Assembly (NCBI RefSeq): GCF_026015985.1
Contig: NZ_CP110389.1
Coordinates: 2,388,001 to 2,452,000 of the forward strand
DNA: 64,000 nt
Direction of reading: 5' to 3'
Origin: Rhodopseudomonas sp. P2A-2r
GTDB lineage: Bacteria > Pseudomonadota > Alphaproteobacteria > Rhizobiales > Xanthobacteraceae
Part shown: piece after piece, positions 54,969-64,000 of the stretch
Layout: every line of letters begins with the position of its first letter
Position numbering within the stretch: position 1 is the first letter of the stretch
Program-made: the position numbers and the translations under genes
The notes under the pieces: generated by a model
The model's database searches: none
Seen by the model: the letters and a program-made list of their open reading frames with translations, nothing else
What the model was told of the DNA's origin: nothing

Positions 54969-56468
54969 ATGTCCTATGTGCTGGCCATCGATCAGGGCAC
55001 CACATCGTCGCGCGCCATCGTGTTCCGTGCCGACATCTCCATCGCCGCCTCGGCGCAGCAGGAATTCCCGCAGCATTTTCCGGCCTCGGGCTGGGTCGAG
55101 CACGAGCCCGAGGACATCTGGACCTCGACGGTGGCGACCTGCCGTGCGGCGCTCGACAAGGCCGGGCTGACGGCGAAGGACATCGCCGCCATCGGCATCA
55201 CCAATCAGCGCGAGACCACCGTGGTGTGGGACCGCGTGACCGGGCAGGCGATCCACCGCGCCATCGTCTGGCAGGACCGCCGCACCGCGGAGATCTGCGC
55301 GCAGCTCAAGGCCGACGGCCACGAGCCGCTGATTTCGCGAAAGACCGGGCTGATCGTCGATCCGTATTTCTCCGGCACCAAGGTGGCGTGGATTCTCGAC
55401 CACGTGCCGGGCGCGCGGGCCCGCGCCGAACGCGGCGAGCTCGTGTTCGGCACGGTGGATTGCTATCTGCTGTGGCGGCTGACCGGCGGACGCGTCCACG
55501 CCACCGACGCCACCAATGCCTCGCGCACCCTGATGTTCGACATTCACACCGGGCAGTGGGATGACGAGCTGCTGAAAATCCTGCGGGTGCCGCGCGCCAT
55601 GCTGCCGGAGGTCAAGGACTCCTCGGCGCATTTCGGCGACAGCGAGCCCGCTTTGTTCGGCGGCGCCATCGCCGTCGCCGGCATCGCCGGCGACCAGCAG
55701 GCCGCCACCATCGGCCAGGCCTGCTTCGCGCCGGGCATGATGAAGTCGACCTACGGCACCGGCTGCTTTGCGCTGCTCAACACCGGCACCACGCCGGTGG
55801 CCTCGAAGAACAAGCTGCTCACCACCATCGCCTACCAGTTGAACGGCGTGCGCAGCTACGCGTTGGAGGGCTCGATCTTCGTCGCCGGCTCGGCGGTGCA
55901 GTGGCTGCGCGACGGCCTCGGCCTGATCAAGACCGCGGCCGAGACCGGCCCGCTGGCCGACCAGTCGGATTCGATGCAGTCGGTCTATCTGGTGCCGGCC
56001 TTTGTCGGCCTCGGCGCGCCCTACTGGAATCCGCGCGTCCGCGGCGCGCTGTTCGGCCTCACCCGCAACACCGGCCCGGCCGAGATTGCGCACGCGGTGC
56101 TGGAAAGCGTCTGCTACCAGACCTTCGATCTGTGGGCGGCGATGCGCGCCGACTGGCCGGAAGCCTCGGCCGCCACCATCGTGCTGCGCGTCGACGGCGG
56201 CATGGCCGCCTCCGACTGGACCATGCAGCGCCTTGCCGACCTGCTCGACGCTCCCGTCGATCGCCCGGTGATCCAGGAGACCACCGCTTTGGGCGCGGCC
56301 TATCTCGCCGGCCTCCACGCCGGCGTCTATCCCGAGCCGCAGAAGTTCGCCGACAACTGGCGGCTCGAAACCCGCTTCCGCCCGCATATGAGCGAGGCGA
56401 CGCGAACGCGAAAACTCAAGGGCTGGGCGAGCGCGGTCAAGGGCGTGCTGGCGAGTGATGAGGGGTAG
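54969..56468 (+). CDS. glpK: Glycerol kinase
   Basis: This 499-residue protein has all landmarks of GlpK: the phosphate loop [44 protein letters not shown], the [13 protein letters not shown] segment, [14 protein letters not shown], and [17 protein letters not shown]. It phosphorylates glycerol to glycerol-3-phosphate. No glycerol transporter or dehydrogenase is adjacent. Length is typical of the family (about 500). Confidence 0.96.
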   Translation: MSYVLAIDQGTTSSRAIVFRADISIAASAQQEFPQHFPASGWVEHEPEDIWTSTVATCRAALDKAGLTAKDIAAIGITNQRETTVVWDRVTGQAIHRAIVWQDRRTAEICAQLKADGHEPLISRKTGLIVDPYFSGTKVAWILDHVPGARARAERGELVFGTVDCYLLWRLTGGRVHATDATNASRTLMFDIHTGQWDDELLKILRVPRAMLPEVKDSSAHFGDSEPALFGGAIAVAGIAGDQQAATIGQACFAPGMMKSTYGTGCFALLNTGTTPVASKNKLLTTIAYQLNGVRSYALEGSIFVAGSAVQWLRDGLGLIKTAAETGPLADQSDSMQSVYLVPAFVGLGAPYWNPRVRGALFGLTRNTGPAEIAHAVLESVCYQTFDLWAAMRADWPEASAATIVLRVDGGMAASDWTMQRLADLLDAPVDRPVIQETTALGAAYLAGLHAGVYPEPQKFADNWRLETRFRPHMSEATRTRKLKGWASAVKGVLASDEG

Positions 56469-56531
56469 TGGGAGGGCGAATGCTCGTCGTGTCTCCGTAG
56501 CGACATCAGGCAAAGCACGGCGCTTACTTCA

Positions 56532-56551
56532 CCCTCCCCTGGAGGGGAGGG
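56532..56551. repeat. CCCTCCCC/GGGGAGGG hairpin downstream of glpK
   Basis: A perfect 20-base palindrome follows glpK, matching the element upstream of it. It may act as a terminator or stability element for glpK. Confidence 0.55.
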
Positions 56552-56644
56552 TCGGCGCACAGCGCGCGGAGCACGTGTGCGGCGGGGTGGGGGGTGACAG
56601 GGCTGCTGTGACGCTCCGTTTCACGGCGCGGCATTCTGTTTCCC

Positions 56645-56757
56645 GGCCGTGCTGCTGCGCAGACCCGGGAACCACCTTCTGGATGTCCACAAGCTGGGCC
56701 CCGGATCTGCGGCGCACCACGCCGCGCAAGCGCAGCGCAGTGCACCGCGTCCGGGGA
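56645..56757. repeat. Intergenic inverted-repeat element, inverted copy
   Basis: It contains CGCAGACCCGGG, CCCCGGATCTGCGG, and the end GCACCGCGTCCGGGG. These are the same arms as at 51143-51298. The 310-base gap between glpK and the molybdopterin gene holds only this repeat and the hairpin above. Confidence 0.65.
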
Positions 56758-56778
56758 AAGAAAGAGTTGTTCCTACCT

Positions 56779-59394
56779 CTATTCCTTCGTCCCAAACTTC
56801 TCATGCAGCGCCGGAAAGATCCGGTCGGGCTTGAACGGCACCCGGGTGAAGCGGATGCCGGTGGCGTCTTTCAGGGCGTTGCCGAGGGCGGCGGCGACCG
56901 GGTTGTACGGGCTTTCGCTCATCGACTTGGCGCCCATCGGGCCCAGCGCGTCATAGGTGTCGGCGAAGTACACGTCGGTGCGTGGCAGGTCGGCGAAGCC
57001 CGGCAGATGATAGTCGCGGAATTTCGGATTGATCACGCGGCCGCCATCGTCGATCACCATCTCCTCATACAGCGTGGCGCCGAGCGACTGCGCGACGCCG
57101 CCCTCGACCTGGCCGCGCAGCTGCATCGGATTGGCGACGCGGCCGGCGTCCGCCGCCTGCACGCTTTTCAAAATCTTGATGACGCCGGTGCCCTTGTTCA
57201 CCGCGATGCGAAAGCCCTGCACGTTGAAGGCCACCGAGCGCGGCGTGCCGGCGGAGGTGCCGATGACGTGGCGCGTGCCGTCGCCCGCCTGCAGCGCGCG
57301 CGCCATTTTCTCGGCGGCGTCCTGCGTCGCCTTGCCGGCCACGAAGGTTCCGGCGCTGCCATAGGCGCCGGTGTCGTGGCCGCCATTGGCCGTATCCGAC
57401 GGATGCAGATGAATCTGCTCGACGCTGCAGCCGAGCGCCGAGGCGGCGATCTGCCGGTGCACGGTGGCGGTGCCGTTGCCGAATTCGGCGGTGCCGACGA
57501 TGAGGTCGAAGTCGCCATCGTCGCGCAGCGCCAGCGTCACCTCGGCAATGTGGCCGCCCGGCGGCACGGTCTCGATCATGGTCAGCGCCATGCCGTCGCC
57601 CACCAGCCAGTCGGTATCGAGGCCATGGGGCGGCATCGGTTCGGCCATGGCGCGTTCGACCAGGTCGAGACACTGGTCGAGGCCGTAGCTGCCATAGGCG
57701 ACGTCGGTATGCGGCTTGCCGACCGGCGATACCATATCGTCGCCGGGCTTCACCACGTTGCGGCGGCGGAAGTCGAACGGATCGATGGCGAGCGCCCGCG
57801 CCAACTCGTCGATGGCGGCTTCCACGGCGAACAGCGACTGCGGCACGCCGTAGCCGCGAAAGGCGCCGGCCGGCACGGTGTTGGTATAGGCCACCACCGC
57901 ATCGACCTTCTTGTTCGCGCAGTTGTAGGTGCCGAGCGGCACGCCACAGGCATGAAACAGCACCGGCCCGGCGTGGTTGCCATAGGCGCCAGTGTTCGCG
58001 AGCGCGTCGATATGCAGTGCGGTGAGCTTGCCGTTCGCATCGGCGCCGGCGCGGATGGTGATGCGCATGGGATGCCGCGTCGACGTCGCCATGAACTGCT
58101 CCTCGCGGGTCAGCTCCCATTTCACCTTGCGGCCGGTCTTCAGCGCCGCGAGGGCGAGGATGTCCTCGACGAACATCTCCTGCTTGCCGCCGAAGCCGCC
58201 GCCGACGCGCTCGCAGAATACGCGGACCTTGTCCGGCGGCAGGTTGAAGATGCCGCACAGCGCGCGCCGCGACAAAAACGGCGTCTGCGTGCTGGAGCGG
58301 ATGGTGAGCACGCCGGTCTCGTCCAACCACGCCATGCCGCCATGGGTTTCGAGATGGCCGTGCTGAACGCGCTGGGTGACGAAGGTGCCTTCATAGGTGA
58401 CGGCAGAGGCTTTGAGCGCCGCGTTGACATCGCCGAATTCGCCGTGGCTCTCAGCGACGATGTTGGCCTCGGGCCGCATCACGCGGGTTTCCGGCCCCTT
58501 ATCGCCGTGCAGCACCGGCGCGCCGGGCGCAATCGCCGCGGCGGGATCGAACACCGCCGGAAGAATGTCGTAGACCACCTTGAGCCGGCGGCAGCCTTCC
58601 TCGGCGGCGGCCTCGGTGTCGGCGATAACAGCGGCGACCTTCTGGCCGATGAAGCGCACCACGCGGTCGAGCACGCGGGTGTCGTCGGGGTCGACCTCGC
58701 TGACTTCATGGCGCGCGGTGGAGAACAGCACGTCGGGCACGTCCTCATAGGTCAGCACGCTGTGCACGCCCGGCACCGCCAGCGCCGCGGTCCTGTCGAT
58801 GGACACGATGCGGGCATGGGGATGCGGCGAGCGCAGCATCTTGAGCTGCAGCACGCCGTCCATAGGCACATCGAACGTATAGCGCGCGGTGCCGCGCACC
58901 ACATCGGGGCCGGCCGGTGCCGGCAGGTTGCGGCCGAAGGCGGTGCCGGGTGTTGCGTCCTCGACATTGACGATGTTGTTGAGCGCATCCTCTATGGTGC
59001 GATAGCCGGTGCAGCGGCAGAGGTTGCCCTTCAGCGCGGCGCCCAGATCCTGGCGCTGCGCCTGGTTGAGCGAAGCACAGGTCATGATCATGCCGGCGGT
59101 GCAGAAGCCGCACTGGAACGCCTGCGCATCGAGGAACGCCTGCTGCATGGGATGGATGCTGCCCTCCGGCGCGAGGCCCTCGATGGTGGTGACGGCGTGG
59201 CCCTCGGCGCGGAAGGCCGGGACGATGCAGCTGTGCACCGGCTCGCCGTCGATCAGCACCGTGCAGGCGCCGCAATCGCCGGCGTCGCAGCCTTTCTTGA
59301 CGCCGAAATGGCCGAGCTCGCGCAGGAAGGTGCGCAGGCACTGGCCGGGCCGCGGCTGTTCGGCGAATTCGTGGCCGTTGATCTCGTAGGTCAT
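56779..59394 (-). CDS. Xanthine dehydrogenase-family protein: fused 2Fe-2S and molybdopterin subunits
   Basis: This 871-residue protein starts at MTYEINGHEF (59394). Residues 1-150 hold two 2Fe-2S sites (GCDAGDCGACTVLIDGE, QCGFCTAGM...GNLCRCTGYR). The rest is a molybdenum hydroxylase large subunit (GGGFGGKQEMFVEDILALAA, GAFRGYGVPQSLFAVE, GAKSMSESP). The FAD domain is separate, encoded by the next gene upstream. It probably oxidises purines or another N-heterocycle in the cytoplasm; the neighbouring 8-oxoguanine deaminase supports purines. Confidence 0.9.
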   Translation of the reverse strand: MTYEINGHEFAEQPRPGQCLRTFLRELGHFGVKKGCDAGDCGACTVLIDGEPVHSCIVPAFRAEGHAVTTIEGLAPEGSIHPMQQAFLDAQAFQCGFCTAGMIMTCASLNQAQRQDLGAALKGNLCRCTGYRTIEDALNNIVNVEDATPGTAFGRNLPAPAGPDVVRGTARYTFDVPMDGVLQLKMLRSPHPHARIVSIDRTAALAVPGVHSVLTYEDVPDVLFSTARHEVSEVDPDDTRVLDRVVRFIGQKVAAVIADTEAAAEEGCRRLKVVYDILPAVFDPAAAIAPGAPVLHGDKGPETRVMRPEANIVAESHGEFGDVNAALKASAVTYEGTFVTQRVQHGHLETHGGMAWLDETGVLTIRSSTQTPFLSRRALCGIFNLPPDKVRVFCERVGGGFGGKQEMFVEDILALAALKTGRKVKWELTREEQFMATSTRHPMRITIRAGADANGKLTALHIDALANTGAYGNHAGPVLFHACGVPLGTYNCANKKVDAVVAYTNTVPAGAFRGYGVPQSLFAVEAAIDELARALAIDPFDFRRRNVVKPGDDMVSPVGKPHTDVAYGSYGLDQCLDLVERAMAEPMPPHGLDTDWLVGDGMALTMIETVPPGGHIAEVTLALRDDGDFDLIVGTAEFGNGTATVHRQIAASALGCSVEQIHLHPSDTANGGHDTGAYGSAGTFVAGKATQDAAEKMARALQAGDGTRHVIGTSAGTPRSVAFNVQGFRIAVNKGTGVIKILKSVQAADAGRVANPMQLRGQVEGGVAQSLGATLYEEMVIDDGGRVINPKFRDYHLPGFADLPRTDVYFADTYDALGPMGAKSMSESPYNPVAAALGNALKDATGIRFTRVPFKPDRIFPALHEKFGTKE

Positions 59395-60209
59395 GAATCG
59401 CCCTGCAGTTCGGCGCGGATCTGTTCGGCGAGACGCAACGTCATATGCTTGCGCCATTCCGGTTTGCCATGGACGTCGTCATGGATCAGCGCATCGGGAA
59501 TGCCTTCGATGATTGCGGCATGCAGCTCATCCGCCGAGGGCAGCGTGGTGAAGGCAAGCTGCACGGGTCGCACAGTCGATCCCGTCACGGTCAATGCAAA
59601 CCGTTCTCCATCCAGCGTGCCGATCAGCAGCGCGCCGGAGCGGCCGACCGGGGTCAGCGCGATCTGGCGGAACGCCGCGCGGCGGCGCAGGGCGGCGAGG
59701 GGAATGTCGATCTGGCGCAGCAACTCGCCGGGCGCCAGCACATTTGCGAGATTGCCGGTGACGAAGTCGACCACGCGCACGCGCCGTTCGCTGCCATCCG
59801 GATTCCAGATGGTGCAGATGCCGTCGAGCGCGCCGGTCAGCGCGATCATCGGCCCCGCCGGCAGCGACATGCAGATGTTGCCGCCGACGGTCGCGGTCTT
59901 CCAGATCTTGAAAGAGGCGAGGAAGGCGCGGCAGCACTGGTTGATCAAAGGCGCTGCGATCCAGTCCGGCGGACAGGCGAGCGCGTCGAGCTGTGCCACG
60001 GTGCAGGTGGCGGCGATTCTGAGATGGCTGTCCGTCACGGTCAGCGCCGGCCAGCCAAGGTCGTTGAGGTCGATCAGGCGCGCGAGATGCGCCTGCGGCT
60101 CCGAGAACAGCCAGGTTCCGCCGGCCAGCCACGCGTCGCCGGCCTTCCATGTGGGTAGCTCCGCACGCGTCTGCGGCCGGGTGACTGAGGTGACCGTATT
60201 GAGATCCAT
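59391..60209 (-). CDS. FAD-binding subunit of molybdenum hydroxylase
   Basis: This 272-residue protein starts at MDLNTVTSVTRPQ (60209). It has the CO-dehydrogenase-medium-subunit pattern, including the FAD-binding WLAGGTWLFSEPQ near the N terminus and the KTATVGGNICMSLPAGPM segment, followed by GELLRQIDIPL. Its stop overlaps the start of the large subunit by four bases, so the two are translated together. It moves electrons from the 2Fe-2S clusters to the acceptor. Confidence 0.9.
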   Translation of the reverse strand: MDLNTVTSVTRPQTRAELPTWKAGDAWLAGGTWLFSEPQAHLARLIDLNDLGWPALTVTDSHLRIAATCTVAQLDALACPPDWIAAPLINQCCRAFLASFKIWKTATVGGNICMSLPAGPMIALTGALDGICTIWNPDGSERRVRVVDFVTGNLANVLAPGELLRQIDIPLAALRRRAAFRQIALTPVGRSGALLIGTLDGERFALTVTGSTVRPVQLAFTTLPSADELHAAIIEGIPDALIHDDVHGKPEWRKHMTLRLAEQIRAELQGDS

Positions 60210-60357
60210 AGCTGCGCTTGTGCTTTCAACCCGTGGCCGAAGTTTGTATGCAGGCTTGCAGGAGCGGCTTGCAAGACCGACGCCAGTTCGAAGTATCGCG
60301 GCTGGTCCCCGATTTGCAAGGTACCGGCGACACGCCCCGCAGGGAGACGATCGAGAC
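60210..60357. promoter_or_regulatory. Divergent promoter region of the purine-oxidation genes
   Basis: This 148-base gap separates the leftward FAD and molybdopterin genes from the rightward deaminase-LysR pair. The neighbouring LysR gene makes this a likely operator region, but no clear T-N11-A palindrome could be fixed by eye. Confidence 0.35.
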
Positions 60358-61707
60358 ATGACGGGAACGCAGCCGATCTGGATCAAGGACCCGCTGGCCA
60401 TGCTCGCCGACGGTGCCGAGTGCGGCGTGGTCGTGCAGGACGGGCGCATCGTCGAACTGGTGCCATCCGGCGGTACGCCGTTCACCGCCGGCGTGGCGGT
60501 GTTCGACGCTGGCGCCCACGTGGTGCTGCCGGGCCTGATCAACACCCACCACCACTTCTACCAGACCCTGACCCGGGCACTGCCGGCGGCGCTGGACCGC
60601 GAGCTGTTCCCGTGGCTAAGGGCACTGTATCCGGTCTGGGCGCGGCTGACCCCGGAGTCGCTCGATCTCGGCGTCACGGTTGCGATGTCGGAACTGCTGC
60701 TGTCGGGCTGCACCACCACCACCGACCATCATTACGTGTTCCCCGCCGGGCTCGAGGAGTCCGTCGATATCGAGGTCGGCGTCGCCCGCCGGCTCGGCAT
60801 GCGCGTGCTGCTGACGCGGGGCTCCATGAACCGTTCGGTGAAGGACGGCGGCCTGCCGCCGGACAGCGTGGTGCAGGACGAGGACACGATCCTCGCCGAT
60901 AGCGAACGCGTGGTGGCAAAATTCCATGAGCGCGGCGAGGACGCCATGGTGCAGATCGCGATGGCGCCGTGCTCGCCGTTCTCGGTGACGACCTCGCTGA
61001 TGAAATCGACCGCCGCGCTGGCGGAGAAACTCGATGTTCGGCTGCACACCCATCTTGGCGAGACCGAGGACGAGAATCGTTATTGCGAGGAAATCTACGG
61101 CTGCCGGCCGCTGGACTATCTCGAGCAGACCGGCTGGCTGAACCAGCGCACCTGGCTCGCGCATGGCATCCATTTCAATGCGCCGGAGATGGTGCGGCTC
61201 GGCCGCGCCGGCACCAGCATCAGCCATTGTGCGTGCAGCAACCAGGTGCTCGCCTCGGGCTGCTGCCCGGTCTGCGACATGGAAGATGCCGGCGTGTCGA
61301 TTGGCCTCGGTGTCGATGGTTCGGCGTCCAATGACGGTTCCAACCTGATCCAGGAGGTGCGCGCCGCGTTCCTGCTGCAGCGCGCCCGCTACGGCGTCGG
61401 CCGCGTCAGCCACAAGGACGCGCTGCGCTGGGCCACCAAGGGCTCGGCGGCCTGCGTCGGCCGGCCGGAGCTTGGCGAGATCGCCGTCGGCAGGATGGCC
61501 GACTTCGCACTGTTCAAGCTCGACGAACTGCGCTTCTCCGGTCACGGTGATGCGCTGGCCGCTCTGGTGCTGTGCGGCGCCCATCGCGCCGACCGCGTGA
61601 TGGTCGGCGGCGTCTGGCGGGTAATTGACGGCGCCATCCCCGGCATGGACCTGCCGGAGCTGATCCGCCGCCACAGCAAGGCGGCGAAGGCGATGCAGGC
61701 AGGATAG
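60358..61707 (+). CDS. 8-oxoguanine deaminase (AtzB-like amidohydrolase)
   Basis: The 449-residue protein starts at MTGTQPIWIKD (60358), with AGGGAGA upstream. It has the amidohydrolase metal motif LPGLINTHHHFYQTLTR, then HTHLGETEDE, LAHGIHFNAPEM, ISHCACSNQVLASG and the GLGVDGSASNDGSN segment. The variant motif CSNQ with GETEDEN is the pattern of 8-oxoguanine deaminases. It turns 8-oxoguanine to urate. It diverges from the molybdenum hydroxylase genes, which suggests a joint purine salvage or degradation unit. A LysR gene follows. Confidence 0.88.
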   Translation: MTGTQPIWIKDPLAMLADGAECGVVVQDGRIVELVPSGGTPFTAGVAVFDAGAHVVLPGLINTHHHFYQTLTRALPAALDRELFPWLRALYPVWARLTPESLDLGVTVAMSELLLSGCTTTTDHHYVFPAGLEESVDIEVGVARRLGMRVLLTRGSMNRSVKDGGLPPDSVVQDEDTILADSERVVAKFHERGEDAMVQIAMAPCSPFSVTTSLMKSTAALAEKLDVRLHTHLGETEDENRYCEEIYGCRPLDYLEQTGWLNQRTWLAHGIHFNAPEMVRLGRAGTSISHCACSNQVLASGCCPVCDMEDAGVSIGLGVDGSASNDGSNLIQEVRAAFLLQRARYGVGRVSHKDALRWATKGSAACVGRPELGEIAVGRMADFALFKLDELRFSGHGDALAALVLCGAHRADRVMVGGVWRVIDGAIPGMDLPELIRRHSKAAKAMQAG

Positions 61708-61715
61708 GAAACGGT

Positions 61716-62645
61716 TTGCGCGAACAGCTTTTCGACATCGATGGCAATCTGCTGCTGACCCTTGACGCGTTGCTCAGGGACCAGAACGTCACGCACGCGG
61801 CTGCGCGTCTCGGCATTTCGCAATCGGCACTGTCGGCGCGGCTGGCCAGGCTGCGGCAGCATTTCGGCGATCAGCTGCTGGTGCCCGCGGCGTCCGGGCG
61901 CGGCATGATCCCGACGCCGCACGCCTGCACCATTCAGCCCGCACTCGCCGAACTCATCAATCGGCTGCGCGAGTTTTCGAATGTTGCAAGCGTGTTCAAT
62001 CCGGCTTCGAGCGAGCGCACCTTTCGTATCGCAGCAACCGATAATCCGGCGGCGATCCTGGCGCCGGATCTCATTCCCTTTGTGAAAGCGCAGGCGCCTC
62101 ATGTCCGTCTGGCGTTCGTGCTGCCCGACAAGACGCGGATCTTTTCGGATATGGAACAGGGGCACTTCGATATCTTCGTCGGCGCAGCCGACGATGTTGC
62201 GGACGGTCTGATGGGCCGCACCTTGCTGGACGACCACTTTGTCACCGCGCAGCGAGTGGGACATCCGCGGGGCAAGCAGCCGCTGACGCTGGACGAGTTC
62301 TGCGCGCTCGACCACCTGCTGATTTCGACGTCCGGCGGCCGCTTTGCCGGAATGGTCGATGAGGCGCTGGCGGCGCTTGGGCGATCGCGCACGGTGTCCG
62401 TCTCGGTCCAGAGTTACGCCCTCGCCCCGGTGATCCTTGCGAGCAGCGATCACATCTGCACCTTGCCGTATCGCTTTCTGGCACGGTTTGCCGGTTCGCT
62501 CGAGCTGTTCGAGCCGCCGCTGGCGCTGAACGATTTCAGTCTCAGCGCCTTCTGGCACGATCGCACGCGCAACGATCCAGCCCATATCTGGCTGCGCGAG
62601 CAGCTGTTCCGGGTCGCCGGTGCGGAGGGCCGCACCAACGCGTAG
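61716..62645 (+). CDS. LysR-family transcriptional regulator
   Basis: This 309-residue protein starts at TTG 61716, with AGGAAACGG upstream, 8 bases after the deaminase. The N-terminal winged helix is NLLLTLDALLRDQNVTHAAARLGISQSALSARLARLRQHF, followed by an effector domain typical of LysR/NodD-type proteins (FRIAATDNPAAILAPDL, FDIFVGAADDVADGLMGR). Position suggests control of the purine genes or of the exported hydrolase downstream, without proof. Confidence 0.88.
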   Translation: MREQLFDIDGNLLLTLDALLRDQNVTHAAARLGISQSALSARLARLRQHFGDQLLVPAASGRGMIPTPHACTIQPALAELINRLREFSNVASVFNPASSERTFRIAATDNPAAILAPDLIPFVKAQAPHVRLAFVLPDKTRIFSDMEQGHFDIFVGAADDVADGLMGRTLLDDHFVTAQRVGHPRGKQPLTLDEFCALDHLLISTSGGRFAGMVDEALAALGRSRTVSVSVQSYALAPVILASSDHICTLPYRFLARFAGSLELFEPPLALNDFSLSAFWHDRTRNDPAHIWLREQLFRVAGAEGRTNA

Positions 62646-62695
62646 CGCGACGGTCAGAGAGACTGACCGTCGCTGCTTGGTGATGGGGAGTCCGC

Positions 62696-63676
62696 TTATT
62701 GCCCGGCGCGATTGCGATATTCGACAGGGAACCAGCCGAACTTGCCATGACCGTCGGCACGCACGTGTCCGACGCCGGGGAACGGCAGATGCGGGGCGGC
62801 GATCAATTGACGGTCGCCGGCGAACTGCGCGAATGCGGTCTGACGGACCGAGGCTGCCTTGGTCGGATCCTGATCGTAGACGATGGTGATCGAGGGCTTC
62901 GGAAATTGCACGGCGGCGACATGGATGATATCGCCGACGAAGATGATGGACTGGCCTTCGCTGGTGACATTGAAGAATGCACTTCCAGGCGTGTGGCCCT
63001 GATGAATGGTCGCGACCACGCCCGGAAGAATCGTCGCACGATCCGCAAATGGCTTCACCTTGCCGGCCTTGTCGTAGACGCCGATCGTCTTGGCGGCCTC
63101 ATCGAAATACTTCTGCGCGTAGCCGGTCCTGGCGGCGTTGGATGGGTCGAGGAAGAAATCGATGTCGGGCTTTCCGACGTGAACGGTCGCGTTGGGAAAG
63201 GTTCTTCGCCCATCCACGACAAGTCCGCCGGTATGGTCGGTATGGATGTGGGTGATCAGGATATCGGTGATATCCTCCGGGGTGGTGCCGATCGAGGCAA
63301 GGCTGTCGACCAGCTTGCCACCATAGCCGGGCCCGAACAATTGCCCAGATCCGGTATCGACAAGAATGCGCCGTGCGCCGTCCGTGATGAGAAAGGCGTT
63401 GATCGAGGCTTCGACGGGATTGTCGAGAAACGACCGGTGCAGCAGGTCGTCGACCTCGGCGGGCTTCGTGTGGGTGAGAAGCTGATGGAGATCCTGCGGC
63501 ACGGTGCCGTCGGACAGGGCAACGATGTCCAGCTTGCCGAGCGGAAAACGGTAGGTGTCGGGGACCTGTTGATGGGAGACGGCGGCGGGGAGGGCCGGGG
63601 TTTCGGCCCACGCCGGTGGCGCCAGGCCGATCGTGCTGGCAATGGCGATGCTGTGGACGAATGAACGGTAGCTCAT
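62696..63676 (-). CDS. Exported metallo-beta-lactamase-fold hydrolase
   Basis: This 326-residue protein starts at MSYRSFVHSIAIAS (63676). A signal peptide ending in APPAWA is followed by a metallo-beta-lactamase fold: the metal motif THIHTDHTGGL, HQGHTPGSAFF and FVGDIIHVAAVQ. Metal residues are the H-x-H-x-D-H group and the later His and Asp. Lactonase, esterase or phosphodiesterase activity is possible; the sequence alone does not decide. It converges with the LysR gene. Confidence 0.85.
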   Translation of the reverse strand: MSYRSFVHSIAIASTIGLAPPAWAETPALPAAVSHQQVPDTYRFPLGKLDIVALSDGTVPQDLHQLLTHTKPAEVDDLLHRSFLDNPVEASINAFLITDGARRILVDTGSGQLFGPGYGGKLVDSLASIGTTPEDITDILITHIHTDHTGGLVVDGRRTFPNATVHVGKPDIDFFLDPSNAARTGYAQKYFDEAAKTIGVYDKAGKVKPFADRATILPGVVATIHQGHTPGSAFFNVTSEGQSIIFVGDIIHVAAVQFPKPSITIVYDQDPTKAASVRQTAFAQFAGDRQLIAAPHLPFPGVGHVRADGHGKFGWFPVEYRNRAGQ

Positions 63677-63875
63677 ATTGCTGCTCCTGATGAGGCTTCT
63701 TCGTCGCCTTCAGGTAGTCGGCTGAACCAAGTCTTTGAAATCAAACGTTTGGATGGGACCTATCGACCAAGCCGATAGGCAGCCGGCGCGTGGATAACAT
63801 CGCGCGCTCCATGCCGGAAGCGGCGAAAGCCGTAACCGGGCTTTGGTGGAAGGTGGTGCTCCATCCTGTTGAATG

Positions 63876-63902
63876 AAAAAGTCCGGGCATCGCTACCCGG
63901 AC
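63876..63902 (-). terminator. Rho-independent terminator for the reverse-strand gene at the right edge
   Basis: On the reverse strand GTCCGGG pairs with CCCGGAC around TAGCGATG and is followed by TTTTT. It lies just after the stop of the partial gene. Confidence 0.8.
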
Positions 63903-63929
63903 CGATCGCAATCCTCAAGTGGCTGGATC

Positions 63930-64000
63930 TTACTTGCCGCCGGGGACCTTGTCGTCGATGCCCCTGACGTAAAAGTTCATGCCGAGCACCTGGCCGTCGG
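63930..64000 (-). CDS. C-terminal end of a probable ABC transporter binding protein, partial
   Basis: Only the last 23 residues are inside the window (DGQVLGMNFYVRGIDDKVPG, ending in GK), followed by TAA at 63930-63932. The end is like that of BMP/purine-type periplasmic binding proteins, which would suit the purine genes, but a 23-residue match is weak. The start and upstream part are outside the window. Confidence 0.4.
   Translation of the reverse strand, partial: DGQVLGMNFYVRGIDDKVPGGK

Noticed and set aside
56455..61707. A 1750-codon open frame on the plus strand
   Set aside because: It runs antisense through the molybdenum hydroxylase genes and joins the deaminase frame only at its end. 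The composition is that of a shadow of high-GC genes; the real gene starts at 60358.

Overview
The window is a GC-rich chromosomal stretch of an alphaproteobacterium, most likely of the Bradyrhizobium/Rhodopseudomonas group (Nitrobacteraceae). I infer this from protein resemblance, from many orphan periplasmic binding proteins, from Cys-motif small proteins and from recurring palindromic intergenic elements. The window has no rRNA, CRISPR array, integrase or transposase.

1-21.6 kb is the right part of a P2-like (contractile-tail) prophage. The order is baseplate V-W-J-I, tail fibre and fibre-assembly genes, sheath, tube, E/E' chaperone, tape measure, U, X, D, then a lysis cassette (exported Cys/His protein, holin-like protein, GH24 endolysin, nested Rz/Rz1 spanins). 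A DNA-binding metallophosphoesterase and a dATP/dGTP diphosphohydrolase follow. Next comes an AT-richer cargo block: a single-chain nuclease-methyltransferase-specificity protein and two small reverse-strand genes that share an N-V-T-S-N-x-Q-(S/T)-G-G-x-T-A-H-T motif. The block ends at the 3' end of a CAT-anticodon tRNA, the probable attachment site.

21.8-30.6 kb is metabolic: dgoK-dgoA (2-keto-3-deoxy-galactonate use), two tctC-type binding proteins made by a tandem duplication that left a truncated dgoA copy, a TAXI-type receptor, a Leu/Ile/Val-type binding protein, and tungstate importer genes tupB-tupC-tupA. 30.6-39.7 kb is accessory: palindromic repeats, an AraC regulator and a decayed copy of its 3' end, a TPR protein, an autotransporter, and a fragment of a Shedu-like (DUF4263) gene.

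39.8-51 kb is a formate dehydrogenase region: mobA-fdhD diverging from mobB-moeA-tusA, an OFA-family oxalate/formate transporter, a fused FdsG-FdsB diaphorase subunit, FdsA and two small proteins. With TupABC nearby, the metal could be tungsten or molybdenum. 51-64 kb holds a DapA-like protein lacking the Schiff-base lysine, small uncharacterised genes, a flavoprotein, glpK, a purine-oxidation set (fused 2Fe-2S/molybdopterin subunit, FAD subunit, 8-oxoguanine deaminase), a LysR regulator, an exported metallo-beta-lactamase-fold protein and the end of a probable ABC binding protein.

At least seven genes appear broken by a single missing base, mostly in short homopolymers, and each is restored by adding one base. 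This is more like consensus error than true pseudogenisation, so I annotate them as frameshifted CDSs.
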